From NCBI GenBank assembly GCA_036971715.1, contig JAVHJL010000003.1, positions 186,001 through 250,000 on the forward strand: a DNA stretch of 64,000 nucleotides, given 5' to 3'. A model generated the notes under the pieces. The model saw only the letters and a program-made list of their open reading frames with translations, ran no database searches and was not told the DNA's origin. Each line of letters starts with the position of its first letter. Position 1 is the first letter of the stretch. Below, one piece after another: positions 53,522-64,000 of the stretch. The translations under genes were made by a program, and so were the position numbers. This DNA comes from Arthrobotrys musiformis (Eukaryota > Ascomycota > Orbiliomycetes > Orbiliales > Orbiliaceae).

Positions 53522-56500
53522 TCACGAACTGACCACCTCCCCACCCCTCCCAAGCCTATCAAACGGCTCCTTAACATCCACAACCACAGGCGGCGAGTCC
53601 ATCAACACCGCCTCGGGAACACTCGCAATCCTCTCCAACCTATCAATCTGACTCTGCGTCTTCTCCAACTTCCCGCCCTCGACACCGTTAATCACATTCG
53701 TGGACGACGACGACGAGGATGAGGTGCCCGATAGACCTCCCTCCCCTTTCACCATCTCCGATAGATGTCCCGCCGCAGCGGGCGCACTCGTCGGTGCGGC
53801 AATCGTAACGGGTACGCCCGCCGAACTCGCCCTCCTCTCCTTCTTTTGCTCCGTTTCAATCTACCCATCCCAACAATAATAGTTTATATATTAGTCAAAG
53901 ATAATCTTCGGGAAACAGACAATTACACATCCTAAAACACCCCAAAACACGGGTTCTAACAAGGGTATTCCTCACCGTTTTCACGTCCTGCTTAGCCCCG
54001 ATCATACTCCACAATTTCAGGCCGTAGCTGGGCTTGAAGCCCCGTCCGGGAACCGTTTCCCCTTCCTTCCTTCTTCTACACACACTCGTTAGTTTCTCAT
54101 CATACATATTCAAGAGGAAAAGGTGGAATGTACCTCCCAACAAGCGCACTCCCCGGGGGCCGCTCCACAACCCCGCTCCCATCATCCTCAAACCCTAAAT
54201 ATCCCCCCTCCGCGATCTCCCTCGCCCGCTGCTCCTGCACCTTCTTCTTCGCCTTCGCATATTTACTATCCCACACTTTCTTCCCTTCCATCCACCTCCT
54301 CACCGGCTCCGGTTTAATACACCCGATCTCCTCCATCGGCAACTGCATGCACTCCAACTCCGCCGCCGAGGGTAATACGTGGATATTACCTTTATGATCC
54401 ACCCGCTGCCGAACCATATGGTTCGTGAACGTTGGAATATTACACTTCCGCTCCACCGGGGGCAGGGCATTGGTGACTTTTCTGGAAATATGGTTGTGTC
54501 CGTTCGGGACACCGCCTTCTTCGTCCGATGATGAAGACGATTTTGAAGACGAGCTGTCCGGTCGGGATAGTGTGTCTGCTCGGGTGATTTGTGTGGGGAG
54601 GTGTTCAACGACGCAGTTTGGATCTTCGGGGTCGATTGCGTCAAGGGGGTCGGTGGTGTCTGGGACTACGGCCGTTGCGGCGGCGGCTTCTTGGAGGGTT
54701 TCGCGGGCGAAGAGCCAGTCGCCGAATCGGGCGATCGAACGGTACATATACTTCGCCGGCTTTGTAAATGAAAGGGTCGGGGTAACGTGGCCTATTATTC
54801 CAAGTTAGCAGTCCATATACTTATATATATATCCAAGGAGGAGAGAGAAATACAGCAGTCGTCAAAAACCTGGAGATACACATCCGTGCCGTGCTTCCAC
54901 CTATTCAACGCCGCCAGCTGCTGGGGTGTCGAAACATGGCTAGGTGGGGGGTACTTCCTCGGATTCGCCGCTTTGTGAGCAAAGTATATCTGCTCGTCCC
55001 TCAAAACCTCAGACCCACCGACCAACACCATCATAGGCGGCAACCCACCCAGGCTCCCCTGCAGAACAGGGGACACAAGCGGGTGACTGAGCAGTTCGTT
55101 CGTGGTGTAGAGTTGGATTTGGTCCTTGATGCGAACTTCGTGGCCTTCTATCAGGACTGATATCACACCTTTTGTCGGAACCGCAGCGGTGCTCCTTTTC
55201 CGGAGGGTAGGTGTCGAAGGAGGAATTACGTCGAAACCTTGCGCTTCTTCTTTGCGCTCTTTGGATCGGGACATGCTGGATTTGAGTTGCTCTTTGATAT
55301 TTGCAGCGAGCGACAACGACGGCCCTTCAGCTGGTCCATCGGTTTGTGGGGATTCCTGCTCCCTGGCCGCACCGGCTACCGCCTTTTCGATGTCTTCCTC
55401 CGTCGGTGGCGGCCACGCAGCGCTGGATTTGTGAAGGAACCCGTGGGCGGGGATGTAATCGCCAGAGTTGTCCGCGATGACTGAGGGGAAGGAGTGCGTG
55501 AGGTCTTTTCAAGTCAAGTCAACGTCACAATTCATCCATTCATTCACATACATATCTACATAGTATGTGTAGATATGGTTAAGTTGGGGGACACTCACCA
55601 ACCCACGGACTGATCAGGATGGAGCCTGCAGGGAGGGGGATCCCCTGGTCCCTGCATATGCACAGAAGCGAGGCCACGGCCCCACCTCCCGCCGAGTCGC
55701 CCATGAATATGATTGTCGAAGCGGGCTGCTTGGAGAGGAGGTAGAGGTATGACGCGAGGATGTCCTGCAGCCCTACACAATTGTCAGAGAGGTACGACTA
55801 GATGAGAGAGTCAAGGACATACCACACGGGAACGGAAACTTTTGGTATAAAAGTCAGCTATATATATCTATCTACCCTGAGGAGAGCACTCGTACCTGTG
55901 GAGCCAGCCGGTATCTAGCTGTATTCAGCTGTTAGTATGTACTTGTTGGATATTTAATTGGAAAAAAAAAGGGGGGCTACCTACGAGCAAAGACCCTAGC
56001 TTTCATCTTCCTCGCATGTCGCTGCAACTGATAACGGTGTTCGTCGACCGAGCTATGCATACCGTCAGTTTAGACCCACCCAGCAATCCACGAAGCTCGA
56101 CCGAAGCAACATACCCAAAGAAATAAGCACCTGTCCAGTATATATACACCACATTAGCCAAAACCTATGTCTATACATCTAAGACCGAGTAGGGATAAGA
56201 AATACCCACCACCGTGGATGTATAAAATAGTCCTGGGAGCCCAGTCCTCATGTTTCAATCTCTCATTATAATGCCGTCTCATCTCGATCCACTCCCCCTT
56301 AACCTCCTTAACCCTCCACTTCCACCAGCGTTTCCCACCGACCCTGGCCACACCATCGGGCCCGAGTTGGTCGACAATCCTGGCAGCAGCTTCGTCGAGC
56401 AATTCATCGGATATCAGAGCTTCCTCGACATGCACCCAGGTCGGGACGGGGACGTATTGCGAGGTGAAAGCCTGGAGTTCCTCGACGGTTCTGTGGGAGG

Positions 56501-56756
56501 CGTAGACGAGGAATCTACGGACGAGCTCGAGGCCCTGGTGGTAGCCGAGGTGGTAGGTTGGTTTTCCGCGATGTCTTGATTTGGTGAGGTAGTGGGAGAG
56601 GCCGACGGACAGGACCGTGGGCGTCGTCGCAGCTGTGCATTGTTGTCTCCGTTAGCACATCCACGCATACTACACACTATACAATTCCATATACTTCTGC
56701 AGTAGAGGAGAGGAGAGGAGAATACCTGCGACGGTGAGGGTGTTCATGTCTGGCAT
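53522..56756 (-). CDS. HSL-type (GDSAG) lipase/esterase, 11 exons with three micro-exons
   Basis: A hormone-sensitive-lipase family alpha/beta-hydrolase, 832 aa. Exons: 56726-56756, 56210-56632, 56116-56131 (16 nt), 55981-56052, 55896-55914 (19 nt), 55823-55838 (16 nt), 55599-55772, 54854-55504, 54134-54791, 53976-54075, 53522-53860; all phases agree. The micro-exons build the core of the fold: HGGAYFFGSVDEHRYQ (oxyanion HGG, H150-G152), RYRLAPQFPFPCGLQD. The catalytic residues are S219 in GDSAGG, D420 in SEVLRDEQ and H469 in DDCCHV. Between S219 and D420 lies a long Ser/Glu/Lys-rich insert (about 275-355), and the C-terminal 330 residues are an acidic/Ser-rich tail with GRGFKPSYGLKLWSMIGA, as in fungal steryl-ester/lipid hydrolases of this group. 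The N-terminus has no signal. RVFARRYRLAPQ has Arg where the family usually has Pro, at a splice junction. The likely substrate is an intracellular lipid ester. Confidence 0.87.
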
Positions 56757-57719
56757 GATGTTTTGAGGAGAGGTGGAAGCATAGCAAGTACAGGTACAAG
56801 TACAAGTACAAGTGGCGATGGTCGTAACTCCATGAAATTTAGCAGGAGTAAGCAAGAAAGGGGCGGGCTTTTATTTGGCATGTGGCCGTGAGGATGGATG
56901 GAGGATCGCGAAGAATGCTTGGTGTCGCGGATGGCGCTGATTCCGGTGCGCTGGTTTGAGAGGAACAACACCAACGTCATCGAGGCCCAGAACTCGAACA
57001 AACCTGCCCGAACCAACGTCGACGGGAAGCTGCACACGTGCGCCTCGCAGGGATTCTAATTACCTTCAGAGAGGTCAAGAGGTTAACTTCAAGCTCGGGG
57101 CTGTGGCGCCAAGCCATAATTAAGATTTTGGAGCTTCAGGGTTGATACGAGGCCGGATATACGTACGTCCTGTCCCTCTTCATCCCGTATACAAGACTAA
57201 CTGAGGTATACACACCAGTACTTCTAGACTGTGTATACTCCGAAGGAAGCCTGCAGTATATACTTACCTCCTAGGTGCCTACCAGGTATCTAGGTAATAA
57301 TAAGGTATGATATACACAGGTTACCAAGGTATATATTTACATATTTATATATTAGATACCTAGTGTCTGAGTATTGATATACCTTCGAATTCCTAGAGCT
57401 ACCTTGGGGAGCAGTAGTCTCGAAGGGAAGCGTGAACCCTATGAACAGTTGGCGTCTGGTCGGGTACGTAACCCCCCGCTTCAGCTATATATAACTTCTT
57501 TTTCAAACCTTCCCCGGATCGAGACCTTTCCTGTGTGCGAGGCTAGTGTACAGGGCGAATGAGCACCCGAGTAATCTGAATTAAATAGGGAATAATCAAC
57601 TAGAAGACCCAGCTCAGCTCACGAATATTAATACTTAAGCGCTCAGCACCCGTCTTGTGTCTAGACTAATACTTAAGTACGTATTGATACCCCAGTTACA
57701 ATCCGTTATAAAGAACCCA
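56757..57719. other. Intergenic, lipase promoter and oxygenase 3' flank
   Basis: Beside the lipase start is a hexamer repeat (ACAAGT units, 56785-56813). The segment about 57,160-57,370 is unusually rich in AGGT/ACCT words such as CCTAGGT. No gene was recognised. Confidence 0.65.
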
Positions 57720-58934
57720 TCACTTCCCCTCGGTGTAAAAGTTGCCGGCAACCTTCCCCAGCAGGTATTCCCCGTAAGTAACCCCCCCATAAAGCGCCTT
57801 CCCGCCGGTTCTGGCCACGCACGTCTCCAGCGGACTGATCTTTGCGTCCCACGACGGCTCGAAGAAGACGGGCACCGATACTCTATTTTCTGTTAATACC
57901 TCCTCTGTAAATTCAAGGGTGATAAGAGGTGACATACCTGTAATTACTCCCCAAATGCACCACTGTTCATTTCCTCCATTAGTCTCAGACAATTCAATAT
58001 AAAGTTTGATATAAACAGTAGAAGACATACCCTGGTGAACAGTACTCTTGAACAGCCCATTGGTCCACTGCATCAACATATCCCCCACATTCACAACATA
58101 ACACCCCTCCACGGGATCAGCGTCGACCCACCCCCCGTCCTTCGCCTCAACCTTCAACGCACCCTTCGTCCCATCCGTCAACAGGAACGTCCAACACCCA
58201 TAATCCGAATGCGCACCGCATCCAACCCCACCCGGGTTCTCGGCGAGCGCTTGAGGGGTGAGAGGGGGGTATCCTATCGCTCTGCATACCCAGAAGGAAG
58301 GCGATATGAAGGGTTCGAAGTGGTCTTCTGGTAAAGACAGGGCGACGGCCATGCACCGCATCAATGCGGCGCCGAGGGAGAGGATGGAGGCTATGTACGA
58401 GTTAAAGATCGTGGAGAAGGTAGTGTTAGGCCAGAGGTTTTGGCCGTGCAGTGGGGCATATGGTGGGGCAGATGGGGCGGAGGGGTGGGTCGCATAGAGG
58501 TCTATCGCCTGTTTCCTACTCAGCTACTCCCATCTTTGAGTATTTTGAGGGGGTGTATACCTCGTGGAAGTCCTATATCTCGTTTAGCAAATATAATTAT
58601 TTGTAGATGGGTATGCATGAGGAGGGCGTACACTCTTCCCCCCGGTCACATTCTCTCCAACCCTCTGGTACCCCCTCGCACCATCCCCCTCGCCCACACC
58701 GGCGTCCTTCCTGGCAATCAGTGCCTTCTCTTCATCCGTCGCAGTCAACATCCACGTTCTCACGGTATTTAAGACCAGATCGCACGTTTCCTTCGGTATG
58801 CCATGGCCGGTGAGGTAGAAGAATCCGACGTCATGACAGGCGTCGAACAGTGATTTTGCAGATGCTTCTTTTGCGGGGGATGGCGGGGTGCCCTTGGTCA
58901 GGAAGGGGGAGACGTCAACGAATGGCAGTGACAT
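57720..58934 (-). CDS. 2-oxoglutarate/Fe(II) oxygenase, isopenicillin N synthase-like (five exons, two micro-exons)
   Basis: A soluble dioxygenase of the 2OG-Fe(II) family, 323 aa. Exons: 58632-58934, 58561-58572 (12 nt), 58031-58508, 57938-57946 (9 nt), 57720-57889. The N-terminal DIOX_N part reads PFVDVSPFL, ACHDVGFFYLTGHGIP and GARGYQRVGENVTGGKS. The 12-nt exon adds DFHE, giving the family's DFHEAIDLY. The iron ligands are H205 and D207 (GAHSDYG) and H263 (STVHQ); the 2OG-binding pair is R270 and S272 (NRVSVPVFFEP). The 9-nt exon supplies VIT between HQ and ENRVS, matching family spacing, and has a perfect CAG|GTATGT donor. The flanking introns (84 and 48 bp) are multiples of three without stops, so read-through would give a longer in-frame variant. 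Substrate unknown; related fungal enzymes occur in primary and secondary metabolism. The start is ATG 58934. Confidence 0.88.
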
Positions 58935-59254
58935 ATTTTTATATATTTTATACGATTGGTTGAGGTTGAGAGAGTTTGGAGGCCGTCGAGCGGCGGAATG
59001 TCTTGCGGGTTTGTCCAACGTACGCAACGCAGTATACACAATTAACTGCCTCGGATGAGAAAACTTGAGGCTGGAAAAGGTATCACGGTTCCATACAACG
59101 GTTAGACAAGACTACTTTTCCAAGGGTTTAGTTTTGATTGGGGGCATTATTTCATGAGTTTATATCAAGAAGAAAGACTAACCCGCTACAAAAATAATAA
59201 AAATTCCCCAAAACTCCAACTTCCATGCTCCCTAATCTATCGATATCATAAACC
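58935..59254. other. Short intergenic gap
   Basis: The oxygenase promoter and the 3' flank of the membrane-protein gene; nothing else seen. Confidence 0.7.
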
Positions 59255-60106
59255 CTACTCCGCCCTCCTCGCTACATCCTGCCCTTCAGTCGTTTCCACC
59301 GGCGGCGGGGGCGCAGGGGGCGGCAGATGCTCCACCGGAAAATGCGCCGGCGGGGGCGGTTGTATTTCCACCGCACGCGCATGCTCAGCAGGCAGCCTCA
59401 ACTCCTCCGGAACAGCCTCCTCCATCCTCCTCTCGCTCTCGATCCAAAAATGCGGACTCAACGTCGCATCAACCCCCTTCTTGATCCTCTTTAGCGTCTT
59501 CTCATCCATCTTCTCGAACCGTTCCACCTTCCCCAGTCCGATCAATAACGCCTCCACCAGTCTTTGCTGATACACATACTTCCTGAGCGTGAAAAAGCTA
59601 AACCCTATGAACACCACCAAAAACACACCTAGGGCCAGCATACCGGCCACCTGTCTGAACGTGATAGCCATGACCACAATGCCCCCGACCATACCTAATA
59701 TCAACACCACAGCGAGCGCGAGACGAATCGAATGGGTCAACCCGAAGCAATTCGACCATTTCGGCGTATTCCTGCGTTTCTCAGTAAACTCCCTGATCCC
59801 TCGCAAGGTATGTAATAACCTCCGTTTGAAGATTTTGGTCTCGTGGATGGTGGGGAGGTTATCGCCTATGCTGTCGTAACTAGGCGCATCGTGGGTTTCG
59901 CTTGTGGGTGAGGTGGGGGTGGTGAGGTGGTGTTGGGCGTGGATCTGGGCGGCGGCTTGGTATGCTTCCAGGTCTCTGAAGAATTCGTCGCGGCCGCCGG
60001 GTTTGTATTCGAAGTATTTGGGGGGTAGGTGGTGGGATGGTTGTTGGGTTATGGGGGCTTCTGGGGCTTCGAGGTCGGAGAGGGAGATGCGGCGGTGGAG
60101 GGCCAT
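59255..60106 (-). CDS. Two-helix membrane protein of unknown function
   Basis: An intronless gene of 283 aa. Residues 1-110 are soluble and charged (MALHRRISLSDLEAPEAP; YKPGGRDEFFRDLEAYQAAAQIHAQHH). Two hydrophobic segments follow, about residues 128-149 (IRLALAVVLILGMVGGIVVMAI) and 153-173 (VAGMLALGVFLVVFIGFSFFTL), forming a hairpin. After it comes a basic amphipathic helix (RKYVYQQRLVEALLIGLGKVERFEKMD) and a Pro-rich C-terminus (PPPPAHFPVEHLPPPAPPPPVE). A tight hairpin between cytosolic termini fits a fungal DUF6594-type protein, in which two or three C-terminal helices follow a soluble part, but this is a tentative resemblance. No function is proposed. Confidence 0.75.
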   Translation of the reverse strand: MALHRRISLSDLEAPEAPITQQPSHHLPPKYFEYKPGGRDEFFRDLEAYQAAAQIHAQHHLTTPTSPTSETHDAPSYDSIGDNLPTIHETKIFKRRLLHTLRGIREFTEKRRNTPKWSNCFGLTHSIRLALAVVLILGMVGGIVVMAITFRQVAGMLALGVFLVVFIGFSFFTLRKYVYQQRLVEALLIGLGKVERFEKMDEKTLKRIKKGVDATLSPHFWIESERRMEEAVPEELRLPAEHARAVEIQPPPPAHFPVEHLPPPAPPPPVETTEGQDVARRAE

Positions 60107-62364
60107 TTTGACCGATCTATTCTCTCAGACCGAAATTTTTATATATGAGGGATTTGAGCGTAAGCTCGTGTGGGTGGGGGGTATCATGAAGGGATTTAAA
60201 CTATTCGAGAGAAAAAGAAGTCGGTGTCATGTTGTAGATAGAACAACGGATTCGGGCGGAGATATATATCACGTAGGCAGCCGTGCGTTATAAAATACGA
60301 GAGGCTGAGGAGATATATATACCAAGCCAGCCAGGTAAGTACCAAGCAAGTCAGCTATAGCACGCATCGTCTATCGGTGACCGGCTCGCACAGCGTCACG
60401 GATAAAGACGACCCCGGCGGCTGCATTTATCCTGGTTTCCCGGGCCCACCTGCAACATCGATGGAAAGGTAGCGGTACATATTTTTCCACACATAATAGA
60501 TAAGAGAAAATAGTACCAGTACTGGGAGATAGTAATTATATGGGTGTTTGATCGTGGTATCAGGTTTTCGAGGGCCGAGAATTCCAAATTTCACGAAGCC
60601 ACCATTGGCTGATCGATAGTATACGAAGACGCCATGGATTCTGCGTTGAGAGTGTGGTATTGATGGGGAGAGTGGCTAGTGTAACGTGGTTTCCCTGTGT
60701 GGCGGTGGCACAAACGAACCTCCAAACAACACTTCTCCTTTCTCCTTTCGCCTTTCTCCTTTCTCTGACCAGGTAATGTTAAGCTTCGAGCTCATAACAT
60801 TATAAGATAAGCACTTGGGTACCCGGGTAGATATCATACATATTAGGAGTATCTAGGAGCTTTGGGGTGCGCAGTAACAAATTTATTCAAATTTCGTTAA
60901 GATTATAATTATATTATATTAATCAACGAATCTTTCTGGCGATATGTATAGACTGCAACTGCAGAAGAATACACTCGATACATGTCCATGGTATCTTTCA
61001 GACCAGGTTCACTTAAAATCTTATGTAATACAACTATAGGGAACATATACATAATCTCCAATGTCGAGGGATATGTATGAATGGAAATATATAATATATA
61101 TCCAATCGATCAGCGGTCGCTCTGTATATACATGAAACCTGAGGCTACAAAAAGTAGCAATTTAAATATTCAAGTATATGTCACAGTAGTTTATACAGTC
61201 CCGCTGTATATAAGCACCTGTACATTATATACCTATACGCCCTGGTGGTACCAAAACAAACCTGGGCAATAAACGTACTTTTATATCAATCCGGGCACCG
61301 AATACTGCCAGTACCTACACCGCCATACGGCCTTGGATGCTGTAGTAGTGTAGACATGTGAGTATATGTAGGGAAGGGGCTATATTAAGTAGCCCATTCT
61401 TCCCGGAGGTCAATTACAATGCCTCATGCGCATGCCCCATACCTCCTCTCCCCTCCCCTTCCCTGAGACTTGCATGTTGTATATGCACCTAGTACCTGTA
61501 TGTGTATGCATGTGTATGTATAAGCATATGTATGTTCAACAACTGTTAAAGTTTCGAAACGGCCCATCCACAGGCCCACAGCGGAGGAATGTCAACTGTC
61601 TGTTAATTGCGGCTCTTTGGCTTTATGTTTAGGGGTGGTTGTGCAGGGCAGGGATGGCGCGTTCTGACCCGCCTGTCCAAAGGGACTGTTTATTTGTTGG
61701 CAAACAAAAATACCCGATTCTGATAGACGCCCTTTTTCCTGTTCCTCCACCTCAATCTCAATCTGACCGACCGAAGTCTGATTGAGGAGCACAACTTCCG
61801 CCTTTTCACGGGGGTTCGACATCTCGAAATAGGCTTACTGTCAGACTTCATCGCTTGCTGTTACTTCACCCGCTCTCGTGACTTGTTTTGCTTTGCTTTG
61901 GCCGTTGTTTTGGTTCGCGAATTCCTTCCGCAATAATAACAACAATAATAACCACAACCACCAAATTAAACATCAAACATCAGACCAACACCATCACCAA
62001 ACCTCATCATCAACATCAACCTCATCAACCTCCTCCTCCTCTTCACCATCAACCTCCTCCTCGACCAACGACCTCGACCAATACCATCACCGACATCATC
62101 GTCAATACCTTCGTCGACCGGTCCATCGATATCAAACCAATACATCGACCAGGACGTCTATCGAGTCGTCCAATTGGATCTACCTAATATCCATCTACCC
62201 TTCGCTAACCCCCCCGTCTCCTCTCCCCCTTCCTCAAATGAGCGTCTGAAACACACCATCACGACATCTAGCGTCAACGGGAATCAATCTCCTTCTTATT
62301 CCATTCCTCGACGTCTAGAAAATACTTCTTCGATAACCCGGCTTACCCTCTTCACCGAGTACAA
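60107..62364. other. Divergent intergenic region and DBF4 leader
   Basis: The region separates the membrane-protein gene (minus) from DBF4 (plus). The last 450 bases before DBF4 form a CA-rich, CAAT/CATCAC-rich low-complexity stretch, typical of a long unstructured fungal 5' leader. It contains upstream ATGs, including 61878, which opens a 123-codon Asn/His/Ser-rich frame judged non-coding. There is no other gene. Confidence 0.6.
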
Positions 62365-64000
62365 ATGCTTTCGCTTCCAATCTCGCCGGTTCCTCCTCCG
62401 CCTCCACCCCATCACCATCAAATGCCTACCATGTCTCGTCGTGTCCCTCTCAGTAACATCCAAAACCATCATGGACAACCGTATTCCCTCAGCACTGCCA
62501 CCATCCCAGCCAAACGTCCTGCCAAGACCACCATCACTCGGGATCATCTAGGACCCCCTCCTGCGAAAAAGGCTCACATCGAACCTACTGCTACCTATCT
62601 GGGCCCCGACCAAAAGGAAAACCGTCATACCACTCCATCAAAACACCTTCTCGCTCCGAAAACTCCTAGCCGACAGGATGCTATCTCTCGTCGTGATGTC
62701 GTACCATCCCGTGTCTCTCGTACCAAGCCGACCGTCTCTTCTCGTCGTCCCGTCGAGAAAATTGATAGTCAAAAATATCGTAAACCAATCCAGACCCAGA
62801 AAATCTCCATCAAAGATAAGCAACTCACCGCTGCTATCGCTGAAAATAATGAAGCCATAAGGCAATGGCAGAAGCATTACCTCAAGGTCTTCCCGACCTT
62901 GACCTTCTACCTCGATGAGACTGTGCCCGAGGATAAGATGGCAATGCTGAGGATCCAGCTTCGCGACCTCGAATCTGTAAGTCTCTATATATATATTTCT
63001 TCTTCTGGGAACCAAACCCGACCATATGCTAATATGCGATACTAGAGCGTCACCGACCACTTTGATCAAAAGAAGGTCACCCATGTCATCACTGCAAGAG
63101 ATGACATCCCTCCAGAAGTCTCAAGGGAACAAGATGCTGCCAGAACAGGGACCATCGACCCCAAGCTTCTCGGCAGGACCGACTCTCGAACGTCTGCCGT
63201 TCCCAGACTCGCCATCTATGACGAACAGGAAGACATCCTCGTTCTCGCTCGATTGAATCAGATGAAGATCTGGAACACCGAGAAAGTTGAGCGTATGATC
63301 CACACCCTCAACGAGAAGATCGATGATGACTACGTCGTCCCTGCCCCCGCTCCTTTGAAGGCTCTCCCTTCAAAGTACAGCAAGGCCGATGTGGCCAAAG
63401 TCAAGAAGCCGTCTACTATTGAATCTACCAAGAGAAACGAAGAGGAACTCGGCAGATTACTCAACCAGGACAAATCTCGATCCACCCAACCCTCATCCTC
63501 AAAGGAGATGTATGTCTTCAAGGGACCCTACGTTCTTGTCGGCGACGCCAGTGGACGTTATAAACACTTCATAATACGAGAGTTTAGAACCGTTTCGCGG
63601 TCAGAGAATGGCGACTGGCCTCAGTTCCGCTCTAACAGAGAGGGTCGTTGCCCATTCGTATTGGACCCAGACACCAAGAGGGCTTACATGAGGGAGGAAG
63701 CTGAGAGAGAGGCCGAGGCCAAGGCAAAGGAGAAGGAGGCCGCTCGCCTCAAGGCAAGGAGCGTCATGGAACCTCCACCACGTAATCAGTCGCTCAGGGC
63801 TAAGACCAGCAGCTTCAGGGACGACTCGAAGGCTGGTCTTGTCGGCCGCAAGCCACTCGGTGGTATCGAAAACAAAGCCGATAGAGATATGGCTACCGCT
63901 GCCGCCGCTACTGCCGTTAGGAAGACCGAGTCACGTGTTGACAAACTCAAGGACGCTCATCGTTCTCGACAGGATAACCTCGTCGTCGCTGGTTACGAAC
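62365..64000 (+). CDS. DBF4/Dfp1/Him1, regulatory subunit of Cdc7 kinase (5' part, truncated)
   Basis: Activator of the Cdc7/Hsk1 kinase that licenses replication origins. Exons are 62365-62976 and 63046 onward to the window edge, with a 69-bp intron (donor GTAAGT). The frame is still open at the edge, so the protein is 3'-truncated after about 522 residues. Fungal hallmarks are the N-terminal MSRRVPLSNIQN, a Lys/Arg-rich disordered part with DQKENR, and a BRCT-like motif-N region split by the intron (LTFYLDETVPEDKMAMLRIQLRDLES / SVTDHFDQKKVTHVIT, then ILVLARLNQMKIWNTEKVERMI). Motif-M and Dfp1/Him1 segments follow: EMYVFKGPYVLVGDASGRYKHFIIREF, DWPQFRSNREGRCPFVLD. The C-terminal zinc-finger motif C lies beyond the window. 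ATG 62365 is the first of the frame; ATGs at 62422 and 62431 (giving MSRRVP) are credible alternatives. Confidence 0.93.

Noticed and set aside
53522..58934. Possible secondary-metabolite cluster (lipase plus 2OG oxygenase)
   Set aside because: No backbone enzyme (PKS, NRPS, terpene synthase), no pathway regulator or transporter nearby; neighbours are housekeeping genes.
61878..62249. 123-codon Asn/His/Ser/Thr-rich frame
   Set aside because: Produced by CAAT/CATCAC low-complexity DNA in the DBF4 leader.
1..64000. CRISPR arrays, operons, riboswitches or prophage
   Set aside because: No direct-repeat/spacer array was seen, and the spliced genes show eukaryotic organisation.

Overview
The window looks like nuclear DNA of a filamentous ascomycete (Pezizomycotina). 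Genes are split by many short introns (about 48-160 bp, GT...AG, CTAAT-like branch points). The families are typical of such fungi: GH43 beta-xylosidase, hexose-type MFS transporter, JEN-type carboxylate transporter, HSL-type lipase, fungal type-B carboxylesterase, Dbf4/Dfp1, TSR2 and EMW1/TTC27. The class or genus cannot be fixed from sequence alone. All protein models were assembled by reading splice sites by eye. Except for the 3'-truncated last gene, each gives one open frame whose exon lengths sum correctly.

Layout. Positions 1-22 kb are gene-poor: one small zinc-finger-like protein gene (5393-6211), then an aldo-keto reductase and an intracellular GH43 beta-xylosidase side by side on the minus strand (11.8-15.4 kb), then three identical intron-containing tRNA-Ile(AAT) genes in alternating orientation (18.8-21.3 kb). 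A hexose-family transporter follows at 22.7-24.4 kb and a JEN-type monocarboxylate transporter at 28.0-29.9 kb. From 32 kb the DNA is gene-dense: a tRNase Z-like metallo-beta-lactamase protein, a disordered protein ending in an RNase H-like domain, EMW1/TTC27, a GT25-type glycosyltransferase with a long Pro/Gln tail, a membrane-anchored carboxylesterase, TSR2, a small secreted Cys-rich protein, a DUF7587-like protein, an 11-exon HSL-type lipase, a 2-oxoglutarate/Fe(II) oxygenase, a two-helix membrane protein, and the 5' part of DBF4, which runs off the right edge.

How genes may work together. Beta-xylosidase, aldo-keto reductase and sugar transporter could form a loose pentose-use neighbourhood. 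The reductase promoter carries a perfect GGCTA/TAGCC inverted repeat, and the other two promoters each carry a GGCTAAA word, the XlnR/Xyr1-type core. Single heptamers also occur elsewhere in the window, so only the palindrome is more than suggestive. EMW1, TSR2, the tRNase Z-like protein and DBF4 are housekeeping genes and not a pathway cluster.

Most unusual: a concentration of micro-exons. The JEN transporter has an 11-nt exon, the lipase has exons of 16, 19 and 16 nt, and the oxygenase has exons of 12 and 9 nt. Each is needed to restore a conserved family motif or keep the frame, and standard gene finders would probably miss them. Other points worth a second look are the tRNA-Ile inverted triplet, a degenerate RNase H-like domain, a carboxylesterase intron that needs a non-consensus donor, and a mini-protein built from a duplicated AYGxCQAxC unit.
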